Positions 51,711-60,158 are shown, counted from the stretch's first letter. The stretch: DNA of 64,000 nt from Polyangium spumosum (GCF_009649845.1 NZ_WJIE01000007.1:515678-579677); one strand, 5' to 3'. Notes: generated by a model not told the origin, from the letters alone. Numbers and translations: made by a program.

Positions 51711-52742
51711 ATGTGCATCACGGACACCGCCGACCGTTTGGCCCGGATCGTCATCTGCCTGATCGCACCAATCGCCTTCATGGCGTGCACCCGTTCCACC
51801 GGCAGCACGCCTGCGCCCGCCTCTTCCGGGAGCGCGAATGCGCCCGCCGTCGCCGCTGCGCAGGAAACCGCGTCGCCGGAGGCGGAGCAGTCCTTCATCT
51901 TCGGCTGGAAGGTGCCTTGCCGCGTGCCCGTGGAGCAGGTCGGCGAAAAGAAAGGCAACACCGCCCGCCTCCGCTACATGCTCTCCGTGAAGCCGAGCGC
52001 CGACGGAAACCTGGATGTCGCGTTCAGCGATTTCCAGTTCCTCGAGCTCAACGGCCAGGACATCACGGCGCCAGAGATGCAGAAGCAGCTCGCGGTTGCC
52101 CTCGCGTTGACCTCCGTCATGCCCAGCCTCACCGTGTCACGGGAGGGCGAGTATCTCGGCGTCCGCGGCCTCGACGCGGCGATCGATCGTATGCTCGCCA
52201 TGCCGCCCTTCAACGAGGACCCGAAGATCACACGCCAGCTCGCCGCGACGTTGCGTTTGCCCGCGATGAAGGCGAACCTGGAGGCCAAGGTGGGGGACTA
52301 CTGGAATACATGGGTCGGCGCCTGGAACGGCCTCACCCTCGCGCCCGGCGCGTCCCGCGAGGGCGACGATTCGATCCAGGTCGGTGAGGATGAGATCCCC
52401 ACGCGCATCCGCTTCGAGCACCACGGGCCGGTCGCGGGCGACCCGAAGCTCGTCCGGCTCTCGTTCGTCTCCACCATGTCGGGCAACGCGGCCAGCGTGG
52501 TGCTCGCGGCGTTCACCCGCGCCTTGCTCCGCGACGCCGGGACCAACCTCCCGAAAGACGTGAACATCGAACGCGTGAGCCGCGTGGTCACGCTCGAGAC
52601 CGAGACCGACCCGGCCACGTTGCGCCCGCGCCGCACTCGTTACGTGACGGATCTGGAGCTGATGATCGACGGAGAGCTGTCCACGCGCCGCGAGACGCGC
52701 GAGGATCGGTTCGACTGGGAGCGCGCCGAAGGCTGCCGTTGA
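51711..52742 (+). CDS. Putative lipoprotein of unknown function
   Basis: 343 residues starting at ATG 51711. A hydrophobic N-terminus ends in IAPIAFMAC, a modest lipobox, then an Ala/Pro/Ser-rich linker. The globular part has FQFLELNGQDITAPEMQKQL, WNTWVGAWNGLTLAPG, and strands that look like repeats of an antiparallel barrel (ARLRYMLSVKP; RIRFEHHGPVAGDPKLVRLSFVS). It may be a lipid- or ligand-binding outer-membrane protein; no catalytic residues are visible. Confidence 0.65.
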   Translation: MCITDTADRLARIVICLIAPIAFMACTRSTGSTPAPASSGSANAPAVAAAQETASPEAEQSFIFGWKVPCRVPVEQVGEKKGNTARLRYMLSVKPSADGNLDVAFSDFQFLELNGQDITAPEMQKQLAVALALTSVMPSLTVSREGEYLGVRGLDAAIDRMLAMPPFNEDPKITRQLAATLRLPAMKANLEAKVGDYWNTWVGAWNGLTLAPGASREGDDSIQVGEDEIPTRIRFEHHGPVAGDPKLVRLSFVSTMSGNAASVVLAAFTRALLRDAGTNLPKDVNIERVSRVVTLETETDPATLRPRRTRYVTDLELMIDGELSTRRETREDRFDWERAEGCR

Positions 52743-52810
52743 GTCGAGCGAGCGCGATCCACCGCGATTCAGGCTCGAACGTCACCTTCAGAACCGGTTA
52801 TCATCCGCCC

Positions 52811-54064
52811 ATGAACAACACCCCCCCTCTCTTCTCTCGACGCGTGGTCCTGCGCGGCGGCCTCGCTGGCCTCGCCGCGATGATGAGCCCCTCCCTGCTC
52901 GCTGGTTGCTCCTCGGAGGGCGGCGCTCCGCCCGCGCCGGCGACGGGCCCCGGCGAGCCGCCGTTTGGTGTACCCATGGACGGGCCCAAGCTCGTGTCGC
53001 GTATCGCCGAGATCGGGCCGCTCGGCGATCCGGACGCGAATGGGGTCAAGCTGCCGCCTGGCTTCTCGGCGCGTATCGTCGCGCAGACCCATAAAAAACC
53101 GATGGAGAGCTCCGATTACGTCTGGCACATCGCGCCCGACGGCGGGGCGACCTTCCTCCTCGAGGACGGCGGTTTTGTGTATGTCTCGAACTCGGAGGTC
53201 CCCATCGCCGGCGGCGTGGGCGCGCTCCGCTTCGACGCGGCGGGCAACCTCGTGGATGCTTATCCGATCCTGAGCATGACGAACGTGAACTGCGCCGGAG
53301 GGCCGACGCCCTGGGGCACGTGGCTCTCGTGCGAGGAGGCCTCGCGTGGGCGCGTCTTCGAGTGTGATCCTCGCGGCGAACACGAGGCGATCGTCCGCCC
53401 GGGCCTCGGCATCTTCAAGCACGAGGCGGCCGCGGTGGACCGGGACAAGCACCACGTCTACCTGACCGAGGACGAGAGCGACGGTTGTTTTTATCGATTC
53501 GTGCCCGACAAGCTCAATCGATACGGCTTCGCGGACCTCTCGAGCGGCAAGCTCCAGGTGGCCGAGGTCGGGGAGGACGGGAGCGTCACGTGGCTGGACG
53601 TGCCGGATCCGCTCTTCGAAGGCCCGACCCCCACGCGAAAGCAGGTCGCGAGCGCGAGGCTCTTCGACGGCGGAGAAGGCATCTGGTACCACGATGGAAT
53701 CGTGTACTTCTCGACGAAGGGCGAAGGGCGCGTGTACGCATTCGACACGATGACCGAGAAGCTCGCCGTGCTTTATGACGCGAGCCTGGCGCAAGACCCC
53801 ATGCTGACGAACGTCGACAACATCACCGTCTCGTGTTGCGGCGACGTGCTCGTGGCCGAGGACGGGGGAGACCTGCAGCTCGTGGCGATCTTGCCGAGCG
53901 GCGAGCTCTTGCCCATTCTGCAGCTCATCGGGCACGACAAGAGCGAGATCGCGGGGCCGGCGTTCGACCCTTCGGGGACGCGCCTCTATTTCAGCTCGCA
54001 GCGCGGCGATGGGAGCGGCGGCGTGACATTCGAGGTCACGGGGCCGTTCCACGCGCCGGCGTAG
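52811..54064 (+). CDS. PhoX/DUF839-family Tat-exported lipoprotein
   Basis: 417 residues. Twin-arginine signal (SRRVVLRGGLAGLAAM) followed by a lipobox (LLAGC). The body is a beta-propeller of the DUF839/PhoX type: NCAGGPTPWGTWLSCEEA, GIFKHEAAAVD, YLTEDESDGCFYRFVPD, EGIWYHDGIVYFSTKGEGRVYAFD and DNITVSCCGDVLVAEDGG. PhoX members are calcium/iron alkaline phosphatases; the TWxxCEE and KHEAA motifs that carry metal ligands are present, so activity is plausible. It starts 68 bp after the previous lipoprotein gene. Confidence 0.85.
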   Translation: MNNTPPLFSRRVVLRGGLAGLAAMMSPSLLAGCSSEGGAPPAPATGPGEPPFGVPMDGPKLVSRIAEIGPLGDPDANGVKLPPGFSARIVAQTHKKPMESSDYVWHIAPDGGATFLLEDGGFVYVSNSEVPIAGGVGALRFDAAGNLVDAYPILSMTNVNCAGGPTPWGTWLSCEEASRGRVFECDPRGEHEAIVRPGLGIFKHEAAAVDRDKHHVYLTEDESDGCFYRFVPDKLNRYGFADLSSGKLQVAEVGEDGSVTWLDVPDPLFEGPTPTRKQVASARLFDGGEGIWYHDGIVYFSTKGEGRVYAFDTMTEKLAVLYDASLAQDPMLTNVDNITVSCCGDVLVAEDGGDLQLVAILPSGELLPILQLIGHDKSEIAGPAFDPSGTRLYFSSQRGDGSGGVTFEVTGPFHAPA

Positions 54065-54116
54065 CGGCAGACGTGGGAGCCACCACGGGCTGTCCAAGAG
54101 TCGCCCGCGCGGCGGC

Positions 54117-55490
54117 TCAAAGTTTCTTGGCTTGCTCGAGGATCGCCTGGAGCTTGCTGCTGCCGCCGGGCTTGCGCTTCCCCACGGCGCGCGCCACCGG
54201 GACCGTCCGGATCCGCAGGGTCAAGGGGTGCGCTCCCACGTGTGAATCCCGGCTCGCCTCGGTGTGGAACGATTGGCCGCCGGCCCCGTACATGGCGAAG
54301 TACCATTTCGCGTTCTTGTCGCTCAGGAATTCGGTGGACAGGTTCTCGAGCGTCACGTAATCCGCCCCGTCTCGCAAGATCACCCCCGCCCAGTGGAAAT
54401 TCCAGAGGTCCGTCACGCCGCCCTTGTCCGCGGCGATCTTCTCCCCTTCGTCGTTCACCTGCGTGAGCGCCTCGCCGATGGCAGGAATCGCGTACTGGTT
54501 CACCCCGAACGTCTGCGCGAACACGGAGGAGAGCACCGGCTGATCGTAGATCGCCCGGTAAACTGCCGCGTAGGCGCTCATGACCTCCTTGTCGAGCTTG
54601 ACCCCTTGGAGACGCTCGATCCGATCCTTCAAGGCGAGGTATCGCGCGCGTCGGGCCTCGTGCCGCGCCTCCTCTGCGAGCCTGCCGAGGATCGGGGCGA
54701 ACAGCGGCATCGCGTGAAGGAAAAACGCATACATCGCCCGGTTGGCGCCCGCGTCCGAGTTCAGGTTGTGAAATACCTTCGCGTTCCTCACCGGCTCGAG
54801 CAGCGTGTAGTCGTCGTTCGGCCCCCGGATCACCGGCTGCTCGGTGTTATCGAGGCCGGCGGGCGCGTCGTCCGAGCCCATGATGGTCTGCGCGGTCAGG
54901 TGACAATCGGCGTGGCTCTGGTAGGGTTGGTTCGGTTGCGCGTTCAACTGCGCCAGCTCGACGTGATAGGGGGATGCCCGGGAAAGGAGGTGCCGCCCGG
55001 CCCGCATGCGCACCGTGACCCGGAGCAGATCCGCGTCGTCCCCGTAGACCTCGCCGGTCGTCAGGAGCTCGACGTAGGAGCCCCTGTCGCCATTGACGCT
55101 GGCCAGCGCCAGGTTCGCCGCGTCGATGAGGTCCTGCCTGGCGTACAGGGTCTTCTTGTCGTGCAGGACGATGCCCCCGTTGTCGGAGGTGCGATCCGTG
55201 AAGCCGTCCATCAAATAAGGCGACGCCGTGTATCGCTGCGCGGTCTTGCCGGGGTCTCGGGCCGGCGACCCCGCCGCCCGGCTCTCCGTGGAGGTCCTTC
55301 TTTGCGCGACGGTCGCCGGATGCGGGGCGCGCGCCGGCTGCGCGACCGTCGCGGCGTGCGGCGGCGTCCCGGGCCCTCCCGCCGCCGTGGTCCTTCGTTG
55401 CGCGACGGTCGCCGGATGCGGGGCGCGCGCCGGCTGCGCGACCGTCGCGGCGTGGCGCGGGAATTTCGCATCGTCGGGGTGTGTCGGCAC
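54117..55490 (-). CDS. Putative effector: repeated N-terminal motifs plus Cys/His domain
   Basis: 457 residues. GTG 55490 is the best start because AAAGGAG lies 6 bases upstream. The N-terminus carries HAATVAQPARAPHPATVAQ twice (residues ~13-34 and 45-66), a motif I associate with variable N-termini of myxobacterial secreted proteins. The rest is globular with SHADCHLTAQTIM (Cys196), NFHWAGVILRDGADYVTLEN (His366, then Asp377 or Asn383) and KWYFAMYGAGGQSFH. The Cys-His-Asp/Asn order would suit a papain-fold peptidase, deamidase or transferase. No signal peptide is seen. Function is inferred, not established. Confidence 0.6.
   Translation of the reverse strand: MPTHPDDAKFPRHAATVAQPARAPHPATVAQRRTTAAGGPGTPPHAATVAQPARAPHPATVAQRRTSTESRAAGSPARDPGKTAQRYTASPYLMDGFTDRTSDNGGIVLHDKKTLYARQDLIDAANLALASVNGDRGSYVELLTTGEVYGDDADLLRVTVRMRAGRHLLSRASPYHVELAQLNAQPNQPYQSHADCHLTAQTIMGSDDAPAGLDNTEQPVIRGPNDDYTLLEPVRNAKVFHNLNSDAGANRAMYAFFLHAMPLFAPILGRLAEEARHEARRARYLALKDRIERLQGVKLDKEVMSAYAAVYRAIYDQPVLSSVFAQTFGVNQYAIPAIGEALTQVNDEGEKIAADKGGVTDLWNFHWAGVILRDGADYVTLENLSTEFLSDKNAKWYFAMYGAGGQSFHTEASRDSHVGAHPLTLRIRTVPVARAVGKRKPGGSSKLQAILEQAKKL
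55294..55454 (-). repeat. Two near-identical 65-bp direct repeats
   Basis: 55294-55358 and 55390-55454 match almost perfectly, with a period of 96 bp. They encode the duplicated HAATVAQ...PHPATVAQ segment. Near-identity at the DNA level points to recent duplication or ongoing recombination. Confidence 0.75.
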
Positions 55491-55689
55491 GCGGCGCTCC
55501 TTTGGCGCCACACAGCGTCGCACCTCGAGGGAAGGCAGGTCAAAGAAGCGGCCAACCGCCCGCCTCGTGAACCGCCCTCCCGCCCCCTCCCTCGCCGCTC
55601 CACACCTTTGTGGATCGCCGTTTCCGACCCCCGAACCGATTCCACCTGCGTGTGGAGCCCCCTCCGCGCTGATCCGCTCGTTTCGGGAC

Positions 55690-55791
55690 CGGAAAGGAGC
55701 ACAGCGGCTCTACAAGGCCGAAGGCTTCACCGAAGCGGAGATCCACATAGTCCCCGACCGCCCGACGAAGGCCGCAAAGCCGAGCGGCTGA
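55690..55791 (+). pseudogene. Possible 3' remnant of a GNAT-like gene
   Basis: The last 33 codons before a TGA read KGAQRLYKAEGFTEAEIH, like the end of a GNAT acetyltransferase (the ALxLYxxxGF helix-strand). No upstream part of such a domain is found in any frame, so at most this is a relic. It lies in the 335-bp gap between the effector-like gene and the SMR gene, where I see nothing else. Confidence 0.25.
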
Positions 55792-55825
55792 AGGCCCAAC
55801 TCCCTCCGTAGCCTTCGCGCCGTCG

Positions 55826-56146
55826 CTACGGGGTCGCTGTCAGCTTCAAGCCGACGATCGACGCCACGAGGAGCACGACGAAGGCGACGCGCAGCGGAGG
55901 CATCGCCTCGTCGAAGAGGACGACCCCGCCGATGGCAGCGCCGACCGCGCCGATGCCGACCCAGATCGCGTACGCGGTTCCGATCGGAAGCGTGCGCGCG
56001 GCTCGTGAGAGCAACACCATACTCGCGACGATGGCAGTCCCGGTGATGAGGCTCGGAACCGGACGCGTGAAGCCCTGCGTGTACTTGAGCCCGAGCGACC
56101 AGACGACTTCGAGAACACCCGCGAGAATCAGGAAAAACCAGGCCAT
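55826..56146 (-). CDS. gdx: Gdx/SugE-type small multidrug resistance protein (guanidinium exporter)
   Basis: 106 residues, four membrane helices. Glu13 in LAGVLEVVWS is the ion/substrate-binding residue of SMR proteins. GLKYTQGFTRPVPS, LPIGTAYAIWVGIGAVGAA and GVVLFDE are typical of the SugE/Gdx branch, which exports guanidinium with proton exchange, rather than of the EmrE branch. A GGAGG lies just before the ATG, and a guanidine-III-like riboswitch precedes it, which supports the assignment independently. The gene stands alone with its own promoter. Confidence 0.88.
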   Translation of the reverse strand: MAWFFLILAGVLEVVWSLGLKYTQGFTRPVPSLITGTAIVASMVLLSRAARTLPIGTAYAIWVGIGAVGAAIGGVVLFDEAMPPLRVAFVVLLVASIVGLKLTATP

Positions 56147-56160
56147 GGAGCACCTCCACG

Positions 56161-56200
56161 GCCCGTCGTTCCTTCCTGGTACGGGTCGCCCTCGTCAGGG
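56161..56200 (-). promoter_or_regulatory. Guanidine-III (ykkC-III) riboswitch candidate
   Basis: Reading the minus strand from 56200: CCTG pairs with CAGG (56199-56196 with 56178-56175) and CCCGT pairs with ACGGG (56185-56181 with 56166-56162), giving an H-type pseudoknot. The conserved bases of the class are present: ACGAGG, CGTACC between the helices, and AGGA before the last helix. The ribosome-binding GGAGG (56157-56152) follows within a few bases, as expected for translational control of the exporter by guanidine. Confidence 0.75.
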
Positions 56201-56221
56201 CTCGAAATGAGCAAGGAGGAC

Positions 56222-56248
56222 TTTATACGCCCAAGCCCCCCGGGTCAA
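56222..56248 (-). promoter_or_regulatory. Sigma-70 type promoter of the gdx transcript
   Basis: On the minus strand TTGACC (56248-56243) and TATAAA (56227-56222) are 15 bases apart, a short but usable spacing. Transcription would begin near 56215, leaving about 15 bases before the riboswitch. Confidence 0.5.
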
Positions 56249-56583
56249 ATGCGGAGGGCGCTCGGCCTCTTCTCGCGAGCGCCCGCGCGTCCCACCGCCC
56301 GAGCTTCCGCCACGGCGGACGCCGGCCCGCGGCTTCGACTGGACCGATTCGGCAGATCGACGCTGCGCCACCCCTCCGGCGTCGAGAAGTCTTCGAGCTG
56401 AAGAAGTGAACGATGGGACGCCGCCGATCTCCTCGCCAGGCGCGACGCCACGGGCCTCGCGCTGACCGTGGGGCAGGCGTAGGCGACGCGCGAGCCGCGC
56501 GAGAAAACTTCGGGCTTCGTTGTCACCACGATCGGCGTGCGGCGAATATCCATCTGAGGGGCGAAGTTGCTCCGGATGCTCGC

Positions 56584-56650
56584 AGCGAGCCTGCATGCGC
56601 CTTTTGTTGGATGCAGGCTCGCTGGGGGCCTTCTGGGCATAGCCCCCAGC
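56584..56650. repeat. Two overlapping perfect inverted repeats
   Basis: A 13-bp stem (AGCGAGCCTGCAT at 56584-56596 with its complement at 56611-56623) is followed by a 9-bp stem (GCTGGGGGC at 56621-56629 with its complement at 56642-56650). They share three bases, so only one can be complete at a time. They lie in the 648 bp between the gdx promoter region and the gene at 56849, where I find no convincing gene. No U-run follows. Confidence 0.6.
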
Positions 56651-56848
56651 CTCACCCTTCCCGGGCCGATTTATGGCTTGGGGATGCCCTGCTCGCGCGC
56701 CTGGTCAGGAAAGGGCCCCGCGATCGGCCCGGGAGGGGGAGGTTTTTCGTTGGCTCGTCGCGCGGGGACGGGGCGCGGGCGCGTCGCTTCGAGGTCTCGT
56801 CTTCTCGGCCGGGATGGTGTAGGCTCGCCGAGCTCTGGGAGACGCCGC

Positions 56849-57478
56849 ATGAAACGCCGAGGCCCCTTCATCGCCATCGCTGCCGCCGCCGTCGCTCTCG
56901 TCAGCGTGGGGCTGGGGGCGTCTCGGAGGGAGGCCTCCTACAAGGGGGAAGAGAGTTGTTTCTCGGATCTCGCCTCGACGCTCGAGATGTGTGAGCAAGG
57001 CGCTCGTTTCGGCGATTGTATGTCGATCACGGACGAATTCGCCGACGCTTGCGAGGCGGGTTGCCTGACGACGTATTGCCCGGACTACGCCCCGTTGCCG
57101 CCCCAAGACGCCGACCCCATCTGGCGCGCGCCGTGCGAGGACCTCCAGGGCGCTCGTTTCTGGCGGGAAACACACGCGGCAGAGACGCGATGCAACGACA
57201 AATTCAAGATGCCCCGCTCTCGCGAGGAGACTCTGGCCCTTCGAGAGGCGTGGGACGGGTGCTTCAAGGCGGACGTGGAGCAACGTTGCCCGGCGCTGGT
57301 GGGTACCGACTGGCAGGCGCGGATGGCGAGCGCTCTGGGACAGTCGCCAGATCATCCTGGAACGCCATGGGGAGCCTCCTCAAAGGTCGAGGATGCTAGG
57401 CTAGAACACGTTCGGTTGTCCAGAGAGACGCGTGGACGTTCACACAGTTGGCGGGACGCCAGGGTCCACGGCTCCTGA
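56849..57478 (+). CDS. Cys-rich secreted protein
   Basis: 209 residues. Signal or anchor segment: GPFIAIAAAAVALVSVGLGAS. The mature part has at least ten Cys (SCFSD, EMCEQ, GDCMS, DACEAGC, TYCPDY, APCED, TRCND, DGCFK, QRCPAL), pointing to a disulphide-rich fold outside the cytoplasm. The last ~45 residues are basic and of different composition and may be out of the original reading, so the 3' end is less certain. Family not recognised. Confidence 0.6.
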   Translation: MKRRGPFIAIAAAAVALVSVGLGASRREASYKGEESCFSDLASTLEMCEQGARFGDCMSITDEFADACEAGCLTTYCPDYAPLPPQDADPIWRAPCEDLQGARFWRETHAAETRCNDKFKMPRSREETLALREAWDGCFKADVEQRCPALVGTDWQARMASALGQSPDHPGTPWGASSKVEDARLEHVRLSRETRGRSHSWRDARVHGS

Positions 57479-57519
57479 CCAGCGATCACCCCTCCCCTCG
57501 CCCCGGCGCCGGACTCCCG

Positions 57520-57667
57520 CGAACCGCTCGACCCTTCCCGCGCCTCGACCCGCCATCTCCCCGAACCGCTCGACCCTTCCGCCGACATGGCGCCGGCGGC
57601 TCGCGAACCGCTCCACCCTTCCCGCCGCCCCGGACCTTCGCGCCCGTCGACCGCTTCACCCTTCCCG
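57520..57667. repeat. Four imperfect repeats with 42-bp period
   Basis: The block cgaaccgctcgacccttcc recurs at 57520, 57562, 57604 and, more diverged, 57648. The period is 42, 42 and 44 bp, about four helical turns. It fills the space between the Cys-rich gene and the ATG at 57723. No open frame across it looks like protein. Confidence 0.65.
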
Positions 57668-57722
57668 TTCGCCAGCATCGCGCTCTTGCCAACAGGTCAA
57701 GGCTTTCTTACTCTCCCCGGTC

Positions 57723-58517
57723 ATGCCCTCCCAACCCAGCAACCTCGGATCCTCGCTCGAAATCGTGGGCTCCCAGAAGGCTTACGACGACTTCCTCCCC
57801 GACGCGTCAGCGCTCCCGGCGGCCCAGGTGCGCACCTACCGCGCCGATGCGTCGCTCGCGTATCACAATGTCAAACGCGGCCTCGACGCCATCGCGCCGT
57901 ACGCCGACCAGATTGCCGCGGAGCTGCCGACGATCGACCTGCCTGCCCTGCAGAAGCTCGGCGACATCGCGCTCGCCGTCATTTACGCCGCCGCGCAGGT
58001 CGATCGGTCGAGCGACGGCTCCACCCGCGCTTTGCTGGACAAGGCGCGCGCGCACCGCGACGTGCTCCTCAAATCGGCCGACGCGCTCGTCGCCGCGGGC
58101 CTCCTGCCCGCGCGCGCGGTCGAGAAGATCCGCGAGGGCAATGGAGGCATCGACCACGCCCAGGACTGCGTCGACCTCGCCGCGCTCTTCACCAAGAATG
58201 CCACGGCCCTCGAGGGAAAGACCCCGATCACCGCCGCGATGCTCAAAGAAGTGGCGACGGTCGGCACCGATCTCCTGAAGCGCCTCAAGCCCAAGGGCAC
58301 AAAAAGCAAGGACCCGGCCGCGGACGCCGTCAAGGCCCGCGACCACCTCTGGACGCTGCTCGTCCAGCGTCACCGCGACCTGCGCCGCGTCGGAATGTGG
58401 TTATGGGCCGACGACGTGGACCAGCACGTCCCGCCCCTTCAATCGAGGAACCTCCCGCCGCGCAAAAAGGCGGCCGCGCCCGCCGACATGGCCGACGGAC
58501 AGGCCACCCCCGGCTGA
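57723..58517 (+). CDS. Hypothetical helical protein at the element junction
   Basis: 264 residues, mostly helical: YHNVKRGLDAIAPYADQIAAEL, LQKLGDIALAVIYAAAQ, HRDVLLKSADALVAAGLL, KARDHLWTLLVQRHRDLRRVGMWLW. The tail is Pro/Lys/Ala-rich. No signal peptide and no family recognised. This is chromosomal sequence left of the integrated element; the gene ends 31 bp before the tRNA fragment. The integrase frame runs antisense through its 3' end. Confidence 0.65.
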   Translation: MPSQPSNLGSSLEIVGSQKAYDDFLPDASALPAAQVRTYRADASLAYHNVKRGLDAIAPYADQIAAELPTIDLPALQKLGDIALAVIYAAAQVDRSSDGSTRALLDKARAHRDVLLKSADALVAAGLLPARAVEKIREGNGGIDHAQDCVDLAALFTKNATALEGKTPITAAMLKEVATVGTDLLKRLKPKGTKSKDPAADAVKARDHLWTLLVQRHRDLRRVGMWLWADDVDQHVPPLQSRNLPPRKKAAAPADMADGQATPG

Positions 58518-60051
58518 GCGCCCGGCCCAGACTCCCAGCTCTCTCGGTAGCCCCGCCCGGACTCGAACCGGGACGCCCTTTCGGGCTGAAGATTTTAAAT
58601 GGGCTGCCGGGCTCCCCGCGCACGTCGCGATCGGTAGCGATGCATTGCGATCCGCTGCGTTTTTCACGCTGTTTGCGCTGCCGTGACGGAGGCACCGCTG
58701 GAGACGTTTCACGACCCATCGCGACGAGTTGGGTGGCATCTCCGGAGGTCCGGCTGCCACGTCGCGCGTCCCCCTGGGGCTCCCCTTCCCCGCCTGACAC
58801 GATGTCGGAGAGTTCGGGGATGACCTCCACAAGAGGCGCGAGGTCGCCAAGATTGAGCTCGGCGGCTGTGCGAGCGGCCCGGCGGTAGCGGTTGACCATG
58901 ATGCTCGACTTGTGGCCGGTCCGGTCCTGAACCCACGCCTCGGACTTGCCGTTCGCCAGCGAGATCGTGATGAAGGTCGCGCGCGCGTCGTGCAGTCGGA
59001 TCGGGCGGCGCTCGTCGCTCCGCTCGAAGAGCGCCGGCCGGTCGATGCCCGCGAGCTGGAGATGCTCCCGGAACCTGGGCGCCAAGTGGTTCTCGCTGAG
59101 CGGCTCCCCCTCGTCCGTGAACACGAGCGCATCCGGCCCGACGTCCACGCCTTTGCGCCTCTGGAGCTCTCGCCAGGCCCGAAGAGCTGCCGTCACGCCC
59201 GGCGAGAGCGCCCAAGTGCGGGGGTCCTTCGTCTTGTTCTTGTCGAGGTTCACGGCGCCGCGGTCCAGGTCGAAGTCGGCCCACGTGAGCCGTGCGGCTT
59301 CGCTGACGCGTGGGCCCTCGCGATGCAGGAATCCGTAAAAGACACGCCACACGAGGGGCGCCGCGGAGCGGAGAAGACGGGCGTCTTCGTCGGGGTAGAG
59401 CCAGCCCTTGGCGGGACCAGCGTCGATCTTGGGCAGGAATCCCTTCGGCAAGGGGTTCGTCGAAATGATACGAAGAGGGAACAACGCCATGGCGAAGAGA
59501 CGGTGGAGCACCTGTGCGACATGGCGCCGCGTCGCAGAGGAGCGCTCCGCTGGAATCGCGCGCATGACGGTGTCTGCGTCGTCGAGCGTGAAGTCAGCGA
59601 GGCGAACCTGCCCGACGAGGGGGTAGACATAGAGCTTCAGCAGCCCCTCGTCCTTGTCCGACGTGGACTTCTTTCGGATGTGATCCTTGTAGAGCCGCGC
59701 GAGCTCACCACTGGTCCAGCGCTTCCCAAGCTCCTCGATTGTGGTGTCGGCCCGCGTGCGTTCGCGCGTGAGCTTTCCTGCCGCGATGTCGTCAACGCGC
59801 CGGATGAGCTGTTCGAGCGCCCGGCCTTCGGTCGAGCCCGCCGCTTTGAGGAGCGTCAGGGCGACGTCCACCTGTCCGGCTTTTCGCAGTTTGGCCGCAA
59901 GGTGACCGACGAGTTCGGCCCGCGCATCGGCGGCCTCCTGGGTCTTGCATGCTGTCAGCGCCACGCTGCGGCGGGCGCCGTTCCCCACGACGACGCGCGC
60001 GTAGAACTTGCCGCTCTTCTCGTACGCCTTCCCGGTCGGCTTGCTGGCCAT
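58330..60051 (-). CDS. int: Tyrosine recombinase (integrase) whose frame crosses the attachment site
   Basis: ATG 60051 with AAGGAGG upstream. 573 residues to the first stop. N-terminal SAM-like core-binding part (YKDHIRKKSTSDKDEGLLKLYVYPLVG), then the catalytic domain with Arg in EGPRVSEAARLTW, HDAR in RLHDARATFI, TGHKSS and nucleophile Tyr in MVNRYRR: all catalytic residues are present. About 95 residues past the Tyr the frame enters the tRNA-Leu fragment (PKGRPGSSPGGAT) and continues into flanking chromosomal sequence. So the present C-terminus was created by integration; in the excised circle it would differ. Confidence 0.87.
   Translation of the reverse strand: MASKPTGKAYEKSGKFYARVVVGNGARRSVALTACKTQEAADARAELVGHLAAKLRKAGQVDVALTLLKAAGSTEGRALEQLIRRVDDIAAGKLTRERTRADTTIEELGKRWTSGELARLYKDHIRKKSTSDKDEGLLKLYVYPLVGQVRLADFTLDDADTVMRAIPAERSSATRRHVAQVLHRLFAMALFPLRIISTNPLPKGFLPKIDAGPAKGWLYPDEDARLLRSAAPLVWRVFYGFLHREGPRVSEAARLTWADFDLDRGAVNLDKNKTKDPRTWALSPGVTAALRAWRELQRRKGVDVGPDALVFTDEGEPLSENHLAPRFREHLQLAGIDRPALFERSDERRPIRLHDARATFITISLANGKSEAWVQDRTGHKSSIMVNRYRRAARTAAELNLGDLAPLVEVIPELSDIVSGGEGEPQGDARRGSRTSGDATQLVAMGRETSPAVPPSRQRKQREKRSGSQCIATDRDVRGEPGSPFKIFSPKGRPGSSPGGATERAGSLGRALSRGWPVRRPCRRARPPFCAAGGSSIEGAGRAGPRRRPITTFRRGAGRGDAGRAASRGGRGP
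58548..58600 (-). other. Attachment site: displaced 3' half of a tRNA-Leu(UAA) gene
   Basis: On the minus strand the sequence reads as anticodon loop TTTAAAA, a long variable arm (GCCC GAAA GGGC), a T-arm (CCCGG TTCGAGT CCGGG), acceptor strand CGGGGCT and discriminator A. The long variable arm and loop identify tRNA-Leu(UAA). The 5' half is missing: bases beyond 58600 do not pair with the anticodon stem or acceptor. This is the fragment left when an element inserts in a tRNA 3' end, so the intact gene should lie at the far end, right of the window. Confidence 0.8.
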
Positions 60052-60158
60052 GTTGGGGTCCTCCTTAGCCCACGCGTGAGAAACCTGCTCGTCGAAGCGA
60101 GCCGCGGATCCGAGCAGACGGTGTCGCATCCCTGGCGAGCGGTCTGTGCGTGGACTGG

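Noticed and set aside
56161..56200. Guanidine-I or guanidine-II riboswitch
   Set aside because: The tandem ACGR-loop hairpins of class II and the long conserved core of class I are missing; the pairing fits the class III pseudoknot.
58548..58600. Functional tRNA-Leu gene
   Set aside because: The 5' acceptor strand, D-arm and 5' anticodon stem are absent.
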